Assembly (NCBI GenBank): GCA_001953115.1
Contig: LSSL01000367.1
Span: 26,946 to 90,945, forward strand
DNA length: 64,000 nucleotides
Direction of reading: 5' to 3'
Source of the DNA: Smittium mucronatum
Taxonomy: Eukaryota > Kickxellomycota > Harpellomycetes > Harpellales > Legeriomycetaceae
In this document: piece after piece, positions 49,890 to 61,125 of the stretch
Numbering within the stretch: the stretch's first letter is position 1
Layout of the letters: each line of letters opens with the position of its first letter
Notes under the pieces: model-generated
What the model was told of the DNA's origin: nothing
What the model saw: the letters and a program-made list of their open reading frames with translations, nothing else
Databases searched by the model: none
Made by a program: the position numbers and the translations under genes

Positions 49890-52800
49890 ATGGATCAAGC
49901 TTTAGTACCCAGCAATCAGATTCTTGTTTTTAAAAATGTTGTATTTTGGGTGAACCCTTCTATTGATTCAAGTCAAGTCAGTAGGTTATCAAACCTGCTT
50001 ATAAGAAAAGGCGCCATATCAGCTATAAAGCTTCATTGCTCTTCTAACTCCCCAAACAACAAAGTTGGAAGTCCTTTAAAATTAAGAGGAGTATCTGTTG
50101 GCTTGCCCGACTCTCTATCCCCTAATTTCTTTAGATTTCCTTTCCCAACCAATCAATCCTTGCCTCCTAACTTCTCTTCAAACCCCCAAAAAGAGGTGCC
50201 AACTCACGTTATATCAAAAGACATATACTTTCCAGAATATTTGAAATGCATTCAAACTGGGATCAAGGTTGTCACTCCTGCTTGGGTTGAAAAATCGATC
50301 AAAACCGGGAAAATTCAACCCGAAAATTTTTTTAGCTGTGATCTAGATCGAAATATATTTAGTGGAATGGTAGTAACAGCTTCTCAATTACCCACCAGCG
50401 ATCGCGAAGCTCTTTACGCTGGAATTTCCGCTTACGGGGGTCAATATAGAGCTAATCTAGTTAAAGAGGTCACTCATTTGGTTATCCTCACTGGTTCTGG
50501 TTCAAAGTATGACCAAGTTTTAGCAAATCCTAAATTAAATATCAAAATCATACTGCCCCATTGGTTCGAACAATGCATCAATTTAGGCATTCTTGTCGAC
50601 GATCGTCCTTATCTATTTCCAGACCCTAAAATATTCAACGTTTCCTCTTATACTCTCCATAAGCCTGAACATAACATCACAAACATTTCTCAATCAAATG
50701 AAGTTGAATCCCTTAATATAAATCAATTAGATAGACTAAATATAGAGCAATACCTTGATGATGTCGGTGTAAAAATAAACCATTCTTCCTCTTCCTCAAA
50801 TAATTCTTTTCTCTCGGGTTATAACGTTGCTTTATCTTTAGAGCTAACAAGGGATATACCTGATTCTTTTTTGGATTTCATCAAAAGTTCTGTCTATTCA
50901 AATGGCGGAAATTTCATCTCACCCCAGCTAAACGATTGCAATCAATATTTCTGGTCTCCTGATCAGTTTGGAAAAATAGATATACTGATTTGTAGGTATA
51001 GAAAAGGGCTAGATTATTTTGCCGCCACTATGTTTGGTTTCCTTGTGGGATCTTTGATCTGGTTTATTAAAGCTTTAAGATCAAAGTTTATTTATCAACC
51101 TGGAAAACAGATATTGGATTACCCCTTATCTTTAAACTCTATTTTCAATAAACCCAATTCAATCACTTTTCCCGATGAAAATTACAACGTTATTTCTTTG
51201 TCTGGGTATTCCGGACATGCTCGCGCCTATCTAAAACGTTTAATACTAGCTTCAGGTGCTGTATACTCTTCTGATTTAACCAAAAACGTCCATACTCACT
51301 TGATTACTGCTGATCCCAATCGAGAAAAATTCAATTTTGCAAGAGAATGGAATTGCCACGTTGTGAATCATCTATGGCTGGAGAGATCCCTGCAGCAAGG
51401 AAAAAATTTATCTGTTTCCTATCCAAGCTATACTTTTTGGCCTCCCCTATCTCCTCTATCTTTACAGGACACTGTCGGCTTCTCGAGCTCTATAAAACAC
51501 TCATGCCTTTTAAATGATATTCCCGTAATAAAAGATAGCTACAGTAAAATTATAGTTAATTCTACTGATTTATATTCTGATAATGCTTCGGCACCTCTTT
51601 CTAGTTTTGATGTTTTAAATGGCAAAAATATTCAAATATCTGTATTTATTTCTGAAAACGAAGAAATTTTTCTTAACAGTAACCTGCTACACCTAGATAC
51701 AGCTGCCAAATTTTTCGTGTTTTTGTCCAAAGTTTGTGGCCACTTTTTAAACCTAGACAACTTTGTCTTTGATGGTACACCCATTATTGACTCTAAAGCC
51801 CCCGAAAATAACATCCCTACAAACTCTAATATTAAAAACGACTATTCTAATGATTTAGAATGCATTCCAGACTCTACCGATGACGAATCCAGCTCCCAAA
51901 AACCCAAATATCTTCTTGGTGGATATAAATCAACAAACTTAGACTCAAAAAATACTCAGGAAATTTTAGTTCAAGTTGAATCTGCTTCAATATATGAAGA
52001 TGGAATGAATAACAGCGAAATATCTTCAAATTCCTCCAAAAATGTTAAAAATAAATCTAGATCTTCAGAAAATGAAATCTCTGACTCTGACTCTGACCAC
52101 AAGCCAAACAAAATTAAAAAAAGGAAGGCACCCCCATCTTCAACAGACTCTGATCATTATAGAACCGTGGAAGCCGCCCTCCCATTAAAAAACAAAGCTT
52201 TTCCCATTAACCCAAATCCAATTAATGTCAAAAATTTGAACTCTTTACTTGCAAATAAATCCTCAAAAAAAAGAGGAGTTTCTCAAAACTCCAGTCCTAC
52301 CAAATCCATCATCGAAATCATTGATATAAAAAAGCCATTCTCTGCTGTAAATATTTTATTTACTCAAGGAAAGCCTACGAGTGGTGAAGAGAAGAAGATA
52401 ATAAACATGGGTGGAAATTTAGTCAACGTTGTTAAAAATGCCACACATTTGGTGAGTAATGGTGTGAAAAGGACAGCAAAGTTCTTGGAAGCTTTGAATT
52501 CCGGAAAAATATACATTGTTAGCATGCAATGGCTTAGGCACAGTATACTTCTTAAATCGTGGATAGATTTATCTAGTGATCTTCCATCAAAAGAAGTCAT
52601 CTCTTTATGTAAAAAAATTGGAACAGTTAATCAAGATATGGATCTTAACACGCTCTCAAAAAATAATTGGGTATGGATGCTAGGTTATGGAATAAACGAC
52701 CCTGAATTAGAACAGAAATATAATTTTGTATTAAAGGATTCAATTGAAAAGTCTCATAGAGCTCAACTTTTTAACAATATTATAGTCTATTCTACTCCCA

Positions 52801-53162
52801 ATGTAAAACCGTCAATGGATGTATTACGAGGTATAGTTGAAAGTGGAGGGGGTCTTTTGGTAGCTAATTATACAGAACGTAAATTAAAATCTCTTATACT
52901 AAAGGAAACTATTCCCATCTCCTCGACACCTGAAGTCTCTTTGGACAAACGAAAACTTCTCGTGATATCTTGCGAGTTGGATCAATCAATTTGGCCTACG
53001 TTATTTGAAATATCAAATAGTCAATACTCCAAAGATGAAACTAATTCTGAATATGAAGATTCATCCAACAAGAAACTCAATATATATTCAAGTGAGATAT
53101 TGCTATCTGGTGTTTTAAGGCAAAACTTAGCTACTGATACTGACGAGTTTAGATTGGCATAA
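49890..53162 (+). CDS. RTT107: Six-BRCT DNA-damage scaffold, Rtt107/Brc1-like, 1090 aa
   Basis: Single uninterrupted ORF from ATG 49890. Six BRCT-like modules are visible: residues ~10-145 (VFKNVVFWVN, then VVTPAWVEKSIKTG), ~154-245 (FSGMVVTAS, HWFEQCINLG), ~308-400, ~433-515 (HLWLERSLQQG), ~815-900 (FSAVNILFTQGK, MQWLRHSILLKSW) and ~945-1085. An acidic Ser/Asp-rich linker (about 520-810) contains a KIKKRK basic patch near residue 743, a likely nuclear-localisation signal, next to SDSDSD, a CK2-type acidic serine run. The architecture of four N-terminal and two C-terminal BRCTs and the length match the Rtt107 (budding yeast) and Brc1 (fission yeast) family, which binds phosphorylated H2A at damaged replication forks. 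The C-terminal pair would do that binding; this is family knowledge. The symbol is by homology, and S. pombe brc1 is the alternative name. Confidence 0.85.
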   Translation: MDQALVPSNQILVFKNVVFWVNPSIDSSQVSRLSNLLIRKGAISAIKLHCSSNSPNNKVGSPLKLRGVSVGLPDSLSPNFFRFPFPTNQSLPPNFSSNPQKEVPTHVISKDIYFPEYLKCIQTGIKVVTPAWVEKSIKTGKIQPENFFSCDLDRNIFSGMVVTASQLPTSDREALYAGISAYGGQYRANLVKEVTHLVILTGSGSKYDQVLANPKLNIKIILPHWFEQCINLGILVDDRPYLFPDPKIFNVSSYTLHKPEHNITNISQSNEVESLNINQLDRLNIEQYLDDVGVKINHSSSSSNNSFLSGYNVALSLELTRDIPDSFLDFIKSSVYSNGGNFISPQLNDCNQYFWSPDQFGKIDILICRYRKGLDYFAATMFGFLVGSLIWFIKALRSKFIYQPGKQILDYPLSLNSIFNKPNSITFPDENYNVISLSGYSGHARAYLKRLILASGAVYSSDLTKNVHTHLITADPNREKFNFAREWNCHVVNHLWLERSLQQGKNLSVSYPSYTFWPPLSPLSLQDTVGFSSSIKHSCLLNDIPVIKDSYSKIIVNSTDLYSDNASAPLSSFDVLNGKNIQISVFISENEEIFLNSNLLHLDTAAKFFVFLSKVCGHFLNLDNFVFDGTPIIDSKAPENNIPTNSNIKNDYSNDLECIPDSTDDESSSQKPKYLLGGYKSTNLDSKNTQEILVQVESASIYEDGMNNSEISSNSSKNVKNKSRSSENEISDSDSDHKPNKIKKRKAPPSSTDSDHYRTVEAALPLKNKAFPINPNPINVKNLNSLLANKSSKKRGVSQNSSPTKSIIEIIDIKKPFSAVNILFTQGKPTSGEEKKIINMGGNLVNVVKNATHLVSNGVKRTAKFLEALNSGKIYIVSMQWLRHSILLKSWIDLSSDLPSKEVISLCKKIGTVNQDMDLNTLSKNNWVWMLGYGINDPELEQKYNFVLKDSIEKSHRAQLFNNIIVYSTPNVKPSMDVLRGIVESGGGLLVANYTERKLKSLILKETIPISSTPEVSLDKRKLLVISCELDQSIWPTLFEISNSQYSKDETNSEYEDSSNKKLNIYSSEILLSGVLRQNLATDTDEFRLA

Positions 53163-54710
53163 GAAACTTCGTTTTAAATAAGGATTAAGCTACTCGAATA
53201 ACTAAAAAAATTGACCTCTGTCTTCAGAGGCAATTTCAACTATAGTCATTAATCAAGATATTCTGTCCTCATTACTTCATGCAATCTTTTTGTAGCTATT
53301 CAGGTATTTTTTAATTGTGATATCTCTTTTTACTTTATATATCTTTAGACGAAATTTCTTAATTTGTAGCAAATACAAAAAAATAAATAAATTTTTCATT
53401 TATATGTTATTAAAATTCTTTATACCATCTTAATTTAAAGACTTTTAATAGCTGTCATTATTTTGGAAAATTGAAATTGCTCAAATTCATCTCACTTCTG
53501 ATACACCAATATTAGTTACATAAAATATCAATTAGATATCTATGATAGACTATTACACACTGTCTTTAGTTTAATTTTTAATTTTTTTTTGTATAACGAA
53601 ATTATATTGTACGATTCATTTTTAATACGGGAAGAAATGATTTGGCAAATATTTTTTTTTTGATTTTTCTTTTTTTTTCTCTATGTTGTTGAATTGAGAA
53701 TCTAAAAAACCTATTTTACTTCAATTTTTAAAATTGGTAAAAAAATTAAATTAATGGATAGCAAACCCTATAATTTATAGACCTATGTTGCCTGATATAT
53801 TATTAAATTTGATTATAGATAGGATTTACCAAAGCCAACCATTCCATGATCCATAAGAAATACAAATCACGAAAAAAAATTTTCAGTAAAAATAAAAATA
53901 TTCAAAAGAAAAAGAATATTGATTGAAGTTGAATAACTATTTTAAAAGTTTATAATTTTATTCGTCTCCAAGTAGAACTAGCCTTATTCCTTTTTTACTT
54001 AGTATAATATATCAAATATTATTTTTATAACCTATATTTTACCGCCATATAACTACATCGGAATCAATGCTAAAAATGTATGCTTTTGAGTATACTGGTT
54101 TCAAACCCGGTTCCAAGTTTAGAGAATTACTTATATAAAGGTGATGGGGTCATAAAGCCTGAGTTTTTGCTTTGTTAATAATTAAAGCTGATATTTCGGT
54201 CTGTAGGCTTTCTGTTTATCTTAGGATTATATAATATTATCACTTTATGTTATGTTTACGTAAATGCGCAATAATGTTTGAGAAATCCTGTTAAATGAAA
54301 CCAAAACTTCTATTATTATTTTAATAGTAAAAAAATTCCACTTATAAATTTGAATTTATGAAACTAAAACTACAATTTGATGTATAGAACAAGGTGCTAA
54401 TAATAGCGCATTGAACTTAAAAGATAAGAAATGAGCTTAAATTTAGATATTTTCATAAAAAAATAGCAGAAAATGCATAAAAAAAGAACAATACTAGATT
54501 AAATAGTGACTTATCGCAGGTCTGGAAGACAAAAGATATAAAAATATTAAGAGAAATAAAGTGCTATAAAACCGATACCATATTATCATTTTCATCACAA
54601 TTTTTAAAGAAAAACGATCTTTTAGGTAAAAAATAGTTCATAAGAGGTTAAAACTCAGCATCTTTGCTTAAGCTTGGAGTCATCCTGTTGAGATTGAAAA
54701 AATATTGATA
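53163..54710. other. Intergenic region between the BRCT and SKN1/KRE6 genes
   Basis: AT-rich, with the 3' end of the BRCT gene and the promoter of the next gene. No further gene, RNA or ordered repeat recognised. Confidence 0.6.
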
Positions 54711-56746
54711 ATGGAATACGCTGATAGTGCTGTGATTAAAAAACCTGATGCAGCTCTCATTAAACCCCAACCTGAAAAAAGCGATAAACAGGGGGGAGAT
54801 CAAAAACACCCAATAAGCAATGAACTTCCAAGTATTGATCCAGGGTCCACCATCACAGAAATAAAGTGCCACACAAGGGGAAAGAGAGAGAATCACAACT
54901 CGGGGTTTCAGAGCGAGCCACCAAGAGCCCAAGATTTTAATGATTTACCAACTTATGAAGGAACAAGTTATGGGGATTATAAGAGCACAGTTGATAGCAG
55001 AGTAGCAGAAAAGGGAAATTTTAAGGGGAAGATTATGTTCGCCTTGGCCTCAATCAAAATGATGGTTCCATTGGTAGTCGTATTCTTGGGGATATTAGTT
55101 GTATTCATAGTCGTGCCTTTACTCAGTTTTTTTAACTATGGAAGAAAGTTTACGCCAAAAGTTGATCCACTTGAGGGAATTGATTATTATGACATATATT
55201 TCCACCAGCTCGCCGCAAATAACTCGGCTAAAAACCAACCCCTTGTGCCTAAAGTACTTCCAATTGACCCTGACACACCTGTAACTAAACGATCATTTAT
55301 ATCCAGCTCGGGGAAGGCATGGGGGCTTGTATTCAGTGACGAATTTAATAAAGATGGAAGATCTTTTTCCCCCGGTGAGGACAAAGTCTGGTATGGAAAT
55401 GCTATTTTAACTAAAATAATATGCTTTACTTTAATCGATTATTAATGTTAAATTACTTTTAATATTCTGCAACACTAAAAAAATATTAGGGAATCTCAGG
55501 ATCTTTGGTATTGGCCTACAAATAATCTCGAATTTCTGAAACATCCAAATGCTTATACAAAGAATGGAAATCTTTTGTTGAAATTGGAAAATGTGACATC
55601 TGAACCCAATTTAAATTTCACCTCTGGAATGGTGAATACTTGGAATAAGCTTTGCTTTCAAGGTGGATATCTAGAGGTCAACGTATCGTTTCCTAGCCCA
55701 GGAAATGCATCAGGCTATTGGCCTGCAATTTGGACTCTTGGAAATTTAGGTAGAGCAGGCTTTGGTTCAACTAACGATGGACTGTAAATGGATTTAATAA
55801 GTATATATATGTAAATATTATAACACTCGATATCGATTTTATTTCTTACGTTATAGATGGCCGTATACTTACAACTCGTGTGATTCGGGGGTCTTGGTAA
55901 ATCAAACGAATGAATACTTATCTTGGTTACCCGGACAACGTCTCAATGCGTGTGTTTGTTCTGGGGATCATCCAAGTCCGGGTATAGGTAGAGGAGCTCC
56001 AGAAATCGATCTATTTGAAGGGACTGTCGCACACGGAGGACTTCCTATGCTTTCAATGAGCTTTCAAGTTGCTCCCTTCGATTATCATTCGTTATACAAC
56101 AGATCAAAAGTCAAAGTATATGATGAGGGATCAAGAATTCCAGGGAAAACGCATTTAAACACTTATCTAGGCGATACCATTCAACAAGCAGTGTCAGCTC
56201 TACATTATATAAATCCCAAAACTCATGGTGGGTTGCATTACCAAGTTTTTGGTTTTGAATATAAAACAGGACCAGAAGGATACATAATTTGGTATTCCGA
56301 TGGTAAACCTGTTTTTCGTATGAATGCCGATGCGGTGGGGCCTGATGGAGATATTGGGATTTCTCAGAGGGTAATACCTGAAGAGCCTATGGTAATTAAC
56401 TGATTTAATTTATCATTTCATTTTATTATAATTGCATTTTCTGAGTTTAACATTGAGTTTATATATACTCTCGCAGTATATAATCATGAACCTAAGTATC
56501 TCAAAGAACTTTGGAAATATAGAACTCGACAAAATGGAATTCCCTTCATATTTATATGTAGATTATGTAAGGCTCTATCAAGACCATGATAACATAAGGC
56601 TTTCTTGCGACCCTCCTGACAGGCCAACTGCAGACTATATATTGAACCATTCTAAAGCTTATTATAACAGAAATCTCACCAAATGGCAAGACACGGGATA
56701 TGGAATACCTAGTTATTCTATAGATAAAAAGTGCAAAACTAACTAG
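54711..56746 (+). CDS. SKN1: Kre6/Skn1-family beta-1,6-glucan synthesis protein (GH16-like), 592 aa, four exons
   Basis: Exons 54711-55390, 55490-55783, 55857-56391 and 56477-56746 join in frame. The introns (99, 73 and 85 nt) all have GT-AG ends, and the joins restore family-conserved text such as DKVW/ESQDLWYWPTN and DGL/WPYTYNSCD. A hydrophilic cytosolic tail (~1-112) is followed by one membrane segment (~117-141), giving type II topology. The lumenal GH16-like domain contains SGMVNTWNKLCF, GYWPAIWTLGNLGRAGFG, LPGQRLNACVC, HPSPGIGRGAPEID and the ExDxxE triad (E374, D376, E379). It ends with the typical FPSYLYVDYVRLYQ and CDPPDRPTADYI. Family members act in the secretory pathway and plasma membrane in cell-wall beta-1,6-glucan assembly. 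It is shorter than the yeast proteins mainly in the N-terminal tail. Kre6 and Skn1 cannot be told apart here. Confidence 0.93.
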
Positions 56747-56778
56747 ACAAAATTTATAAACAAATGATTCTGATTATG

Positions 56779-56809
<31 letters not shown>

Positions 56810-57276
56810 TCTATCTCTCAAATATAAAAAAATAAGATACTTAACTAATAGAATTTATGATCAATCCGTGTATATATTATTTTGTACTAGTTATAAATAC
56901 TCTTATTAAATCTTCATATTCGACATAACCTTCATTTACAGGTTTAAGAATCAAAAAGTTTTCACGTTATTTTCATATCTCTGAATAAGAATTTAAAGAA
57001 TGAGAATAAAATGGTTTCATTTTGGTAAGTTAAAAATGGGTTTTATAAGACGAAATTGTAATTAATGGGTGGATTTCTGGATTTTTATACTTTCTTTAAT
57101 ATGAATTGAGAATTTTTTTCCCCTCATAAATTGACTCTTTCTCCCATATTTTCTGTTTTAATAACAAAATGGAAATCATTTATAACTGAGATGCTTTTAC
57201 AAATTCATTAAAAAGATTTTTTGAAAGGCTATGGTATTGGTTAAAGTCGTGTTAAATAGAAATGATATAAACTTCC
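56747..57276. other. Convergent intergenic spacer
   Basis: It lies between the stop of the SKN1-like gene and the stop of the protease gene on the other strand. An (AT)n microsatellite sits at about 56780-56808. No gene is seen. Confidence 0.65.
56780..56808. repeat. (AT)n microsatellite
   Basis: Uninterrupted AT dinucleotide run of about 14 units, 35 nt after the SKN1-like stop codon. Confidence 0.9.
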
Positions 57277-58152
57277 CTATTTTAGCTCAACCCTGGGCTT
57301 TATATTCACAAAACGACCTCTGTCTAATATAGCGTTTTTCTCTATCCAACTGATATATTTGTATAGTACTACATAGTAATTATTAGCTCCACCAGTTACG
57401 CAGAACCCATCTTTTGTATGGTCTCCATGAGATAGTAGGCCTACCAATGGTTCGGTTTTTCCATCTTCGAAAACTACAGGACCCCCAGAATCTCCTGAAC
57501 ATGTCCCATATCCATTATTAGATTTAAAATATAAGGATTTGGAATATACGTATTCATCGTGTGAATCTGGATCTATGGCTGTTGCAGTCATATACTGAAG
57601 TGACTGATGAAGCTGGGGTTTTCCAGTAGATAGATTCAGACCGTATCCAGCCATAGACAATTTCGATCCTTTTTTGACATCCTCACCGTAAATTTTTGCA
57701 AATTTTTGATCAACCACATTAACGTATCCTTTTATCTTTAACATAGCTAAATCATCGTACAAATACTTCACGTCAAATCTGTTGTGTATAATAAAACTGG
57801 TGATTTTATATGTTACAAAGTCTTTTCCATTGTAATGCATCACTTTTACATTTACGTTTTTGAGAGGTTCTCCTTTCCAATAGAAACAATGGGCTGCGGT
57901 CAGGACAATATCTGAAGATATCAGTACACCTGTACATAACTCTTTACCTTCGTCCCCACTAATAATAACTTTTACTGTATATGGGAATTTTAATATATTG
58001 GCATCAATCCCATTGTTCACTCTAACCTTAAGGCTGTTTTTGCTTTTATTTTTTTGTGATGTTTCCTTTTGAAATAAGCCGGTCGGGATATTTTCAGTAT
58101 ATATAGCTGTTGATAGCCCTACAAAAATAAGAAATAATAAAGCTGGGTTCAT
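57277..58152 (-). CDS. Secreted trypsin-fold (S1A) serine protease, 291 aa
   Basis: ATG at 58150-58152; single exon. A signal peptide (~residues 1-17) and a propeptide lead to a probable activation cleavage after Arg44 (VR/VNNG, the counterpart of R/IVGG). The catalytic triad is complete: His88 in LTAAHC, Asp134 in YDDLAML and Ser222 in CSGDSGGP. Cys73-Cys89 and Cys218-Cys251 match two conserved S1 disulphides. The residue six before the catalytic Ser, which sets S1-pocket charge (position 189 in chymotrypsin numbering), is Gly216 rather than Asp. Arg/Lys specificity is therefore not expected; an apolar or small-residue preference is more likely. The gene is convergent with the SKN1-like gene. 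Secretion fits an extracellular digestive or host-interface role, inferred only. Confidence 0.92.
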   Translation of the reverse strand: MNPALLFLIFVGLSTAIYTENIPTGLFQKETSQKNKSKNSLKVRVNNGIDANILKFPYTVKVIISGDEGKELCTGVLISSDIVLTAAHCFYWKGEPLKNVNVKVMHYNGKDFVTYKITSFIIHNRFDVKYLYDDLAMLKIKGYVNVVDQKFAKIYGEDVKKGSKLSMAGYGLNLSTGKPQLHQSLQYMTATAIDPDSHDEYVYSKSLYFKSNNGYGTCSGDSGGPVVFEDGKTEPLVGLLSHGDHTKDGFCVTGGANNYYVVLYKYISWIEKNAILDRGRFVNIKPRVELK

Positions 58153-58230
58153 CTTTCAACTGAGATAATACTACTGTTGATATTTAGCTCAATCTTTTTC
58201 GATGATATAAATGAGAATGGGAAAACATTA

Positions 58231-58240
58231 ATATTTATAC
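58231..58240 (-). promoter_or_regulatory. TATA-like element of the protease gene
   Basis: On the minus strand TTGTATAAAT lies about 80-90 nt upstream of the start codon at 58152, a spacing similar to that of the secreted-protein gene at 13768. Confidence 0.35.
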
Positions 58241-60410
58241 AAACAGAATTATACAAGAAAGAATTATTTAGTAAGAAAAAAAGCAAAAGCTATTTATTAT
58301 GCCGATAAAAATCCAACCAATATCTATCTTATTTTATCTTTAAAGTTTATATTGTATAAAACCGCGTAGTACTATATTTTTTGAGCTAGATTATAAATAA
58401 TTTAATCCTAATCGATTAATCCTATGCTTACTTTTTTCAAAACTATTATACTCAATTTTTATTTTTCGCAACTGCTATATTCAAGATTATATTTTTTATT
58501 CTTATCAGATCTGGCTATTGAAATGTCTGAATGTGATCCACCAATTAAATACATAATAATTTTACAATGCATATGCATAACCATTCTTAATGTTTTTTTC
58601 TCGAAAATAACAACTCTTGGGGCTGGGAATGCAAGAAAAGCTTTTACTTTTAGGACAATGCAAAAATTGTATTTAAAAATTATTATTGAAACCGGCCCAA
58701 TTTATTTAATGTCGAATAGAAAGAGTTAATTAGAACAAACAGGAACTCAACATAGTTATGCTAAAAAAAAGAGTTAAATATTATATGTTCCTCTAACATA
58801 GGTAAGGCATCATGCACTATCGATAATAAGCTATTTTTAGTCTACGTTTATACATTATCATAATATATCTGTATAAATTATATAGATCTGATAAATACAC
58901 ATCCCTCCATAGCACAGGAATTTTTAATACATACATATATTAGACCAAATTTTGATATTAAATTGTGTTATGGAAATCTGATAACTGACCATTAGATTCC
59001 CGCGTGTATTTTCGGTACACTTGAATCACCTATGAAAATTTTATATTCCAAATCATAAAACTGTTTCACCCTCAAGACGAATATCTAACAACGAAATAAT
59101 TTTTTTTATTACAGTCTAGACATTCAATGATCTTAAAGTTCGGAAAATCGTATATGTATTTTCGAAAAATTTTACAAATTTATAATTTGCTAAAAGAGAT
59201 GTGTTGATAAAAACTTATGAAGAAATTGATATTCACAATTGCTTTTCCTTTCGACTAATGAAATTTATCTTTTAAATTGTTAATATGACTTTTTATTTAG
59301 CCAATTCTAAAATTGGTTATGTTGGTTTTGGGATAAAAATAGACTAAATTATGATTTTTAACATGTAAAAATGTTCTTATTTAATTTTTTTATCGAAAAG
59401 TTGTTTTTAATATTGATTTTATGTTTAAATAAGAGTATACTAATACAAAGAACTCCTATAATTTTTAAAAAAATGATTTTATACATAATAAAAATAACGG
59501 CTTTAAATTTTACATTATTTATTTGATTTATATAAAGATTTTTAATCTGTATTAAAATTATTTTAAAATTTTAAATAACTGAACTATTTTCTAGAAAAAA
59601 TTTTAAAAAGAAAAAGATAAAAAAATATAAAGAGGAGTGGTGGTGAAAGAGTAGGCCCCATGATATGCATATCAATAAATCTCTAGTAAATATTTTTTTT
59701 TTGGTTAGTAATACATTTCTTTTTTGTTTTTACTATCTATTTCCAATATCCAAAATAGTAATTATAGCGATAAATGAATTTAAACACTGATTGTAAATCT
59801 CTCTCAAATTTTGAATTTTTTTTATTATAAATTTAAATTTTCTCTGAAAAATTGCCAGCTATATAGTGAATTTTGCTTTCTGAAAAATAAATTGGCTTAT
59901 TTTTATTCAAAAATGTAAATCGTGCTTTATGCGTGAATATATATACCAATCCTATTTAATTCTGTATCCTCAGATCAACCAGGTTTTTGAAAATATTTTT
60001 TACTTATTTAACTTAGATACATTGACCTTTTAATGTTTATCTGTGAAAAAAAAGTATAAACATAAACAATCTGGACAATTTAAAATTCTCAGCCACTCGT
60101 ATCAAAACAGGTCTGTAAGACTTGAAATTTTCTTAATGATAATTAGTTAAAAAATTAAATAAAATTTACTTCACTTCATATTTTTATTTGGGAATTTCTG
60201 AAACCACGGTATTATTATTATTTATTATTTTCTTATGAGAAATTTTTCCTCAAATAAGCAATTAAATAATAATGAGAAAAAAAACTTTGTGCAAATTACA
60301 ATAAGCCTATTTTAATAAACCTTTCTTTATACTGTTAATTGTTATAAACAGGAATGTGTTGATTATTTTTCATTTTTTTTTATTAAATTTAGCCCTTAAA
60401 AATTGAGTTA
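58241..60410. other. AT-rich intergenic region
   Basis: A 101-codon ATG frame at 58424-58729 has two hydrophobic stretches and a CDPPIKYI segment but no recognisable family, and I do not call it a gene. The rest is A/T-rich with no feature seen. Confidence 0.5.
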
Positions 60411-60414
60411 AAAA

Positions 60415-61125
60415 GTAAAATTGAATAAAATTTGGTTGATTGAAATAAATGAAATCATGTTAATAAAAACCAAATATTAATCTATTTGTAAAATAAGTAA
60501 AAAAAAAAATAGGTTTGCATTGGTAAATTTTGAATTTGATTAAGTAAAAAAAACTGAAAAATGGAAAAAAATGAAACAGTTAGTAATTAAATTCAAATTT
60601 AGACGATAATATAATCTTTAAAGACTAAAATTCGTTTTTTAATACAAAAAAGTGGGTATTTTAGCCTCTTTTCACAATAATTTTGAAATAAAAATAAAAA
60701 TTATTAATTATTGTAGAATTTTGATAATAAATTTATATTTAATAAAATATTAAATATCCCTGAAAACTCTGACAATTTTAAAAAATATAAAGATTCCATT
60801 TTTGTTTTTGTTTTGATGAAATCCATCCATATTATGAGGATCAAAATCCCCATAAATCATATGATATAAATTCACCTGATAAATTGATAATTCTATTTTT
60901 TTTAAATTTAATCGTACATTATTGCTTATTTTTTGATTCCAACTGGAATGTTTTTTTAAAATGATCTGATTTAAAATTTACCAATGTATACCTCAATTGG
61001 TTTTTTTTTACTTAATTTGACACATAAATTAATTTTTGGTTTTTATTGACACTATTTGATTAAAATTTATCAAACTTGATTTCTTTCAATAAAATTTTAT
61101 TCGATTGTACATTTTTGTCAAAAAA
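60415..61125. mobile_element. ~0.7-kb MITE-like inverted-repeat element
   Basis: The left arm at about 60415-60545 and the right arm at about 60965-61125 are inverted copies. AATAAAAACCAAATATTAAT near 60461 mirrors sequence near 61040, and CATTGGTAAATTTT at 60518 mirrors AAAATTTACCAATG at 60973. The arms differ by substitutions and a ~20-bp indel. The interior is AT-rich with no ORF. Sequence related to the right arm also occurs at about 43940-44150. No target duplication identified. Confidence 0.55.

Noticed and set aside
54648..54932. Minus-strand 94-residue frame
   Set aside because: Antisense to the well-supported first exon of the SKN1-like gene.
58424..58729. 101-codon ATG frame on the plus strand
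   Set aside because: Hydrophobic and Phe/Ile-rich, no family resemblance, no splice or promoter support; a frame of this length can occur by chance in 64 kb.
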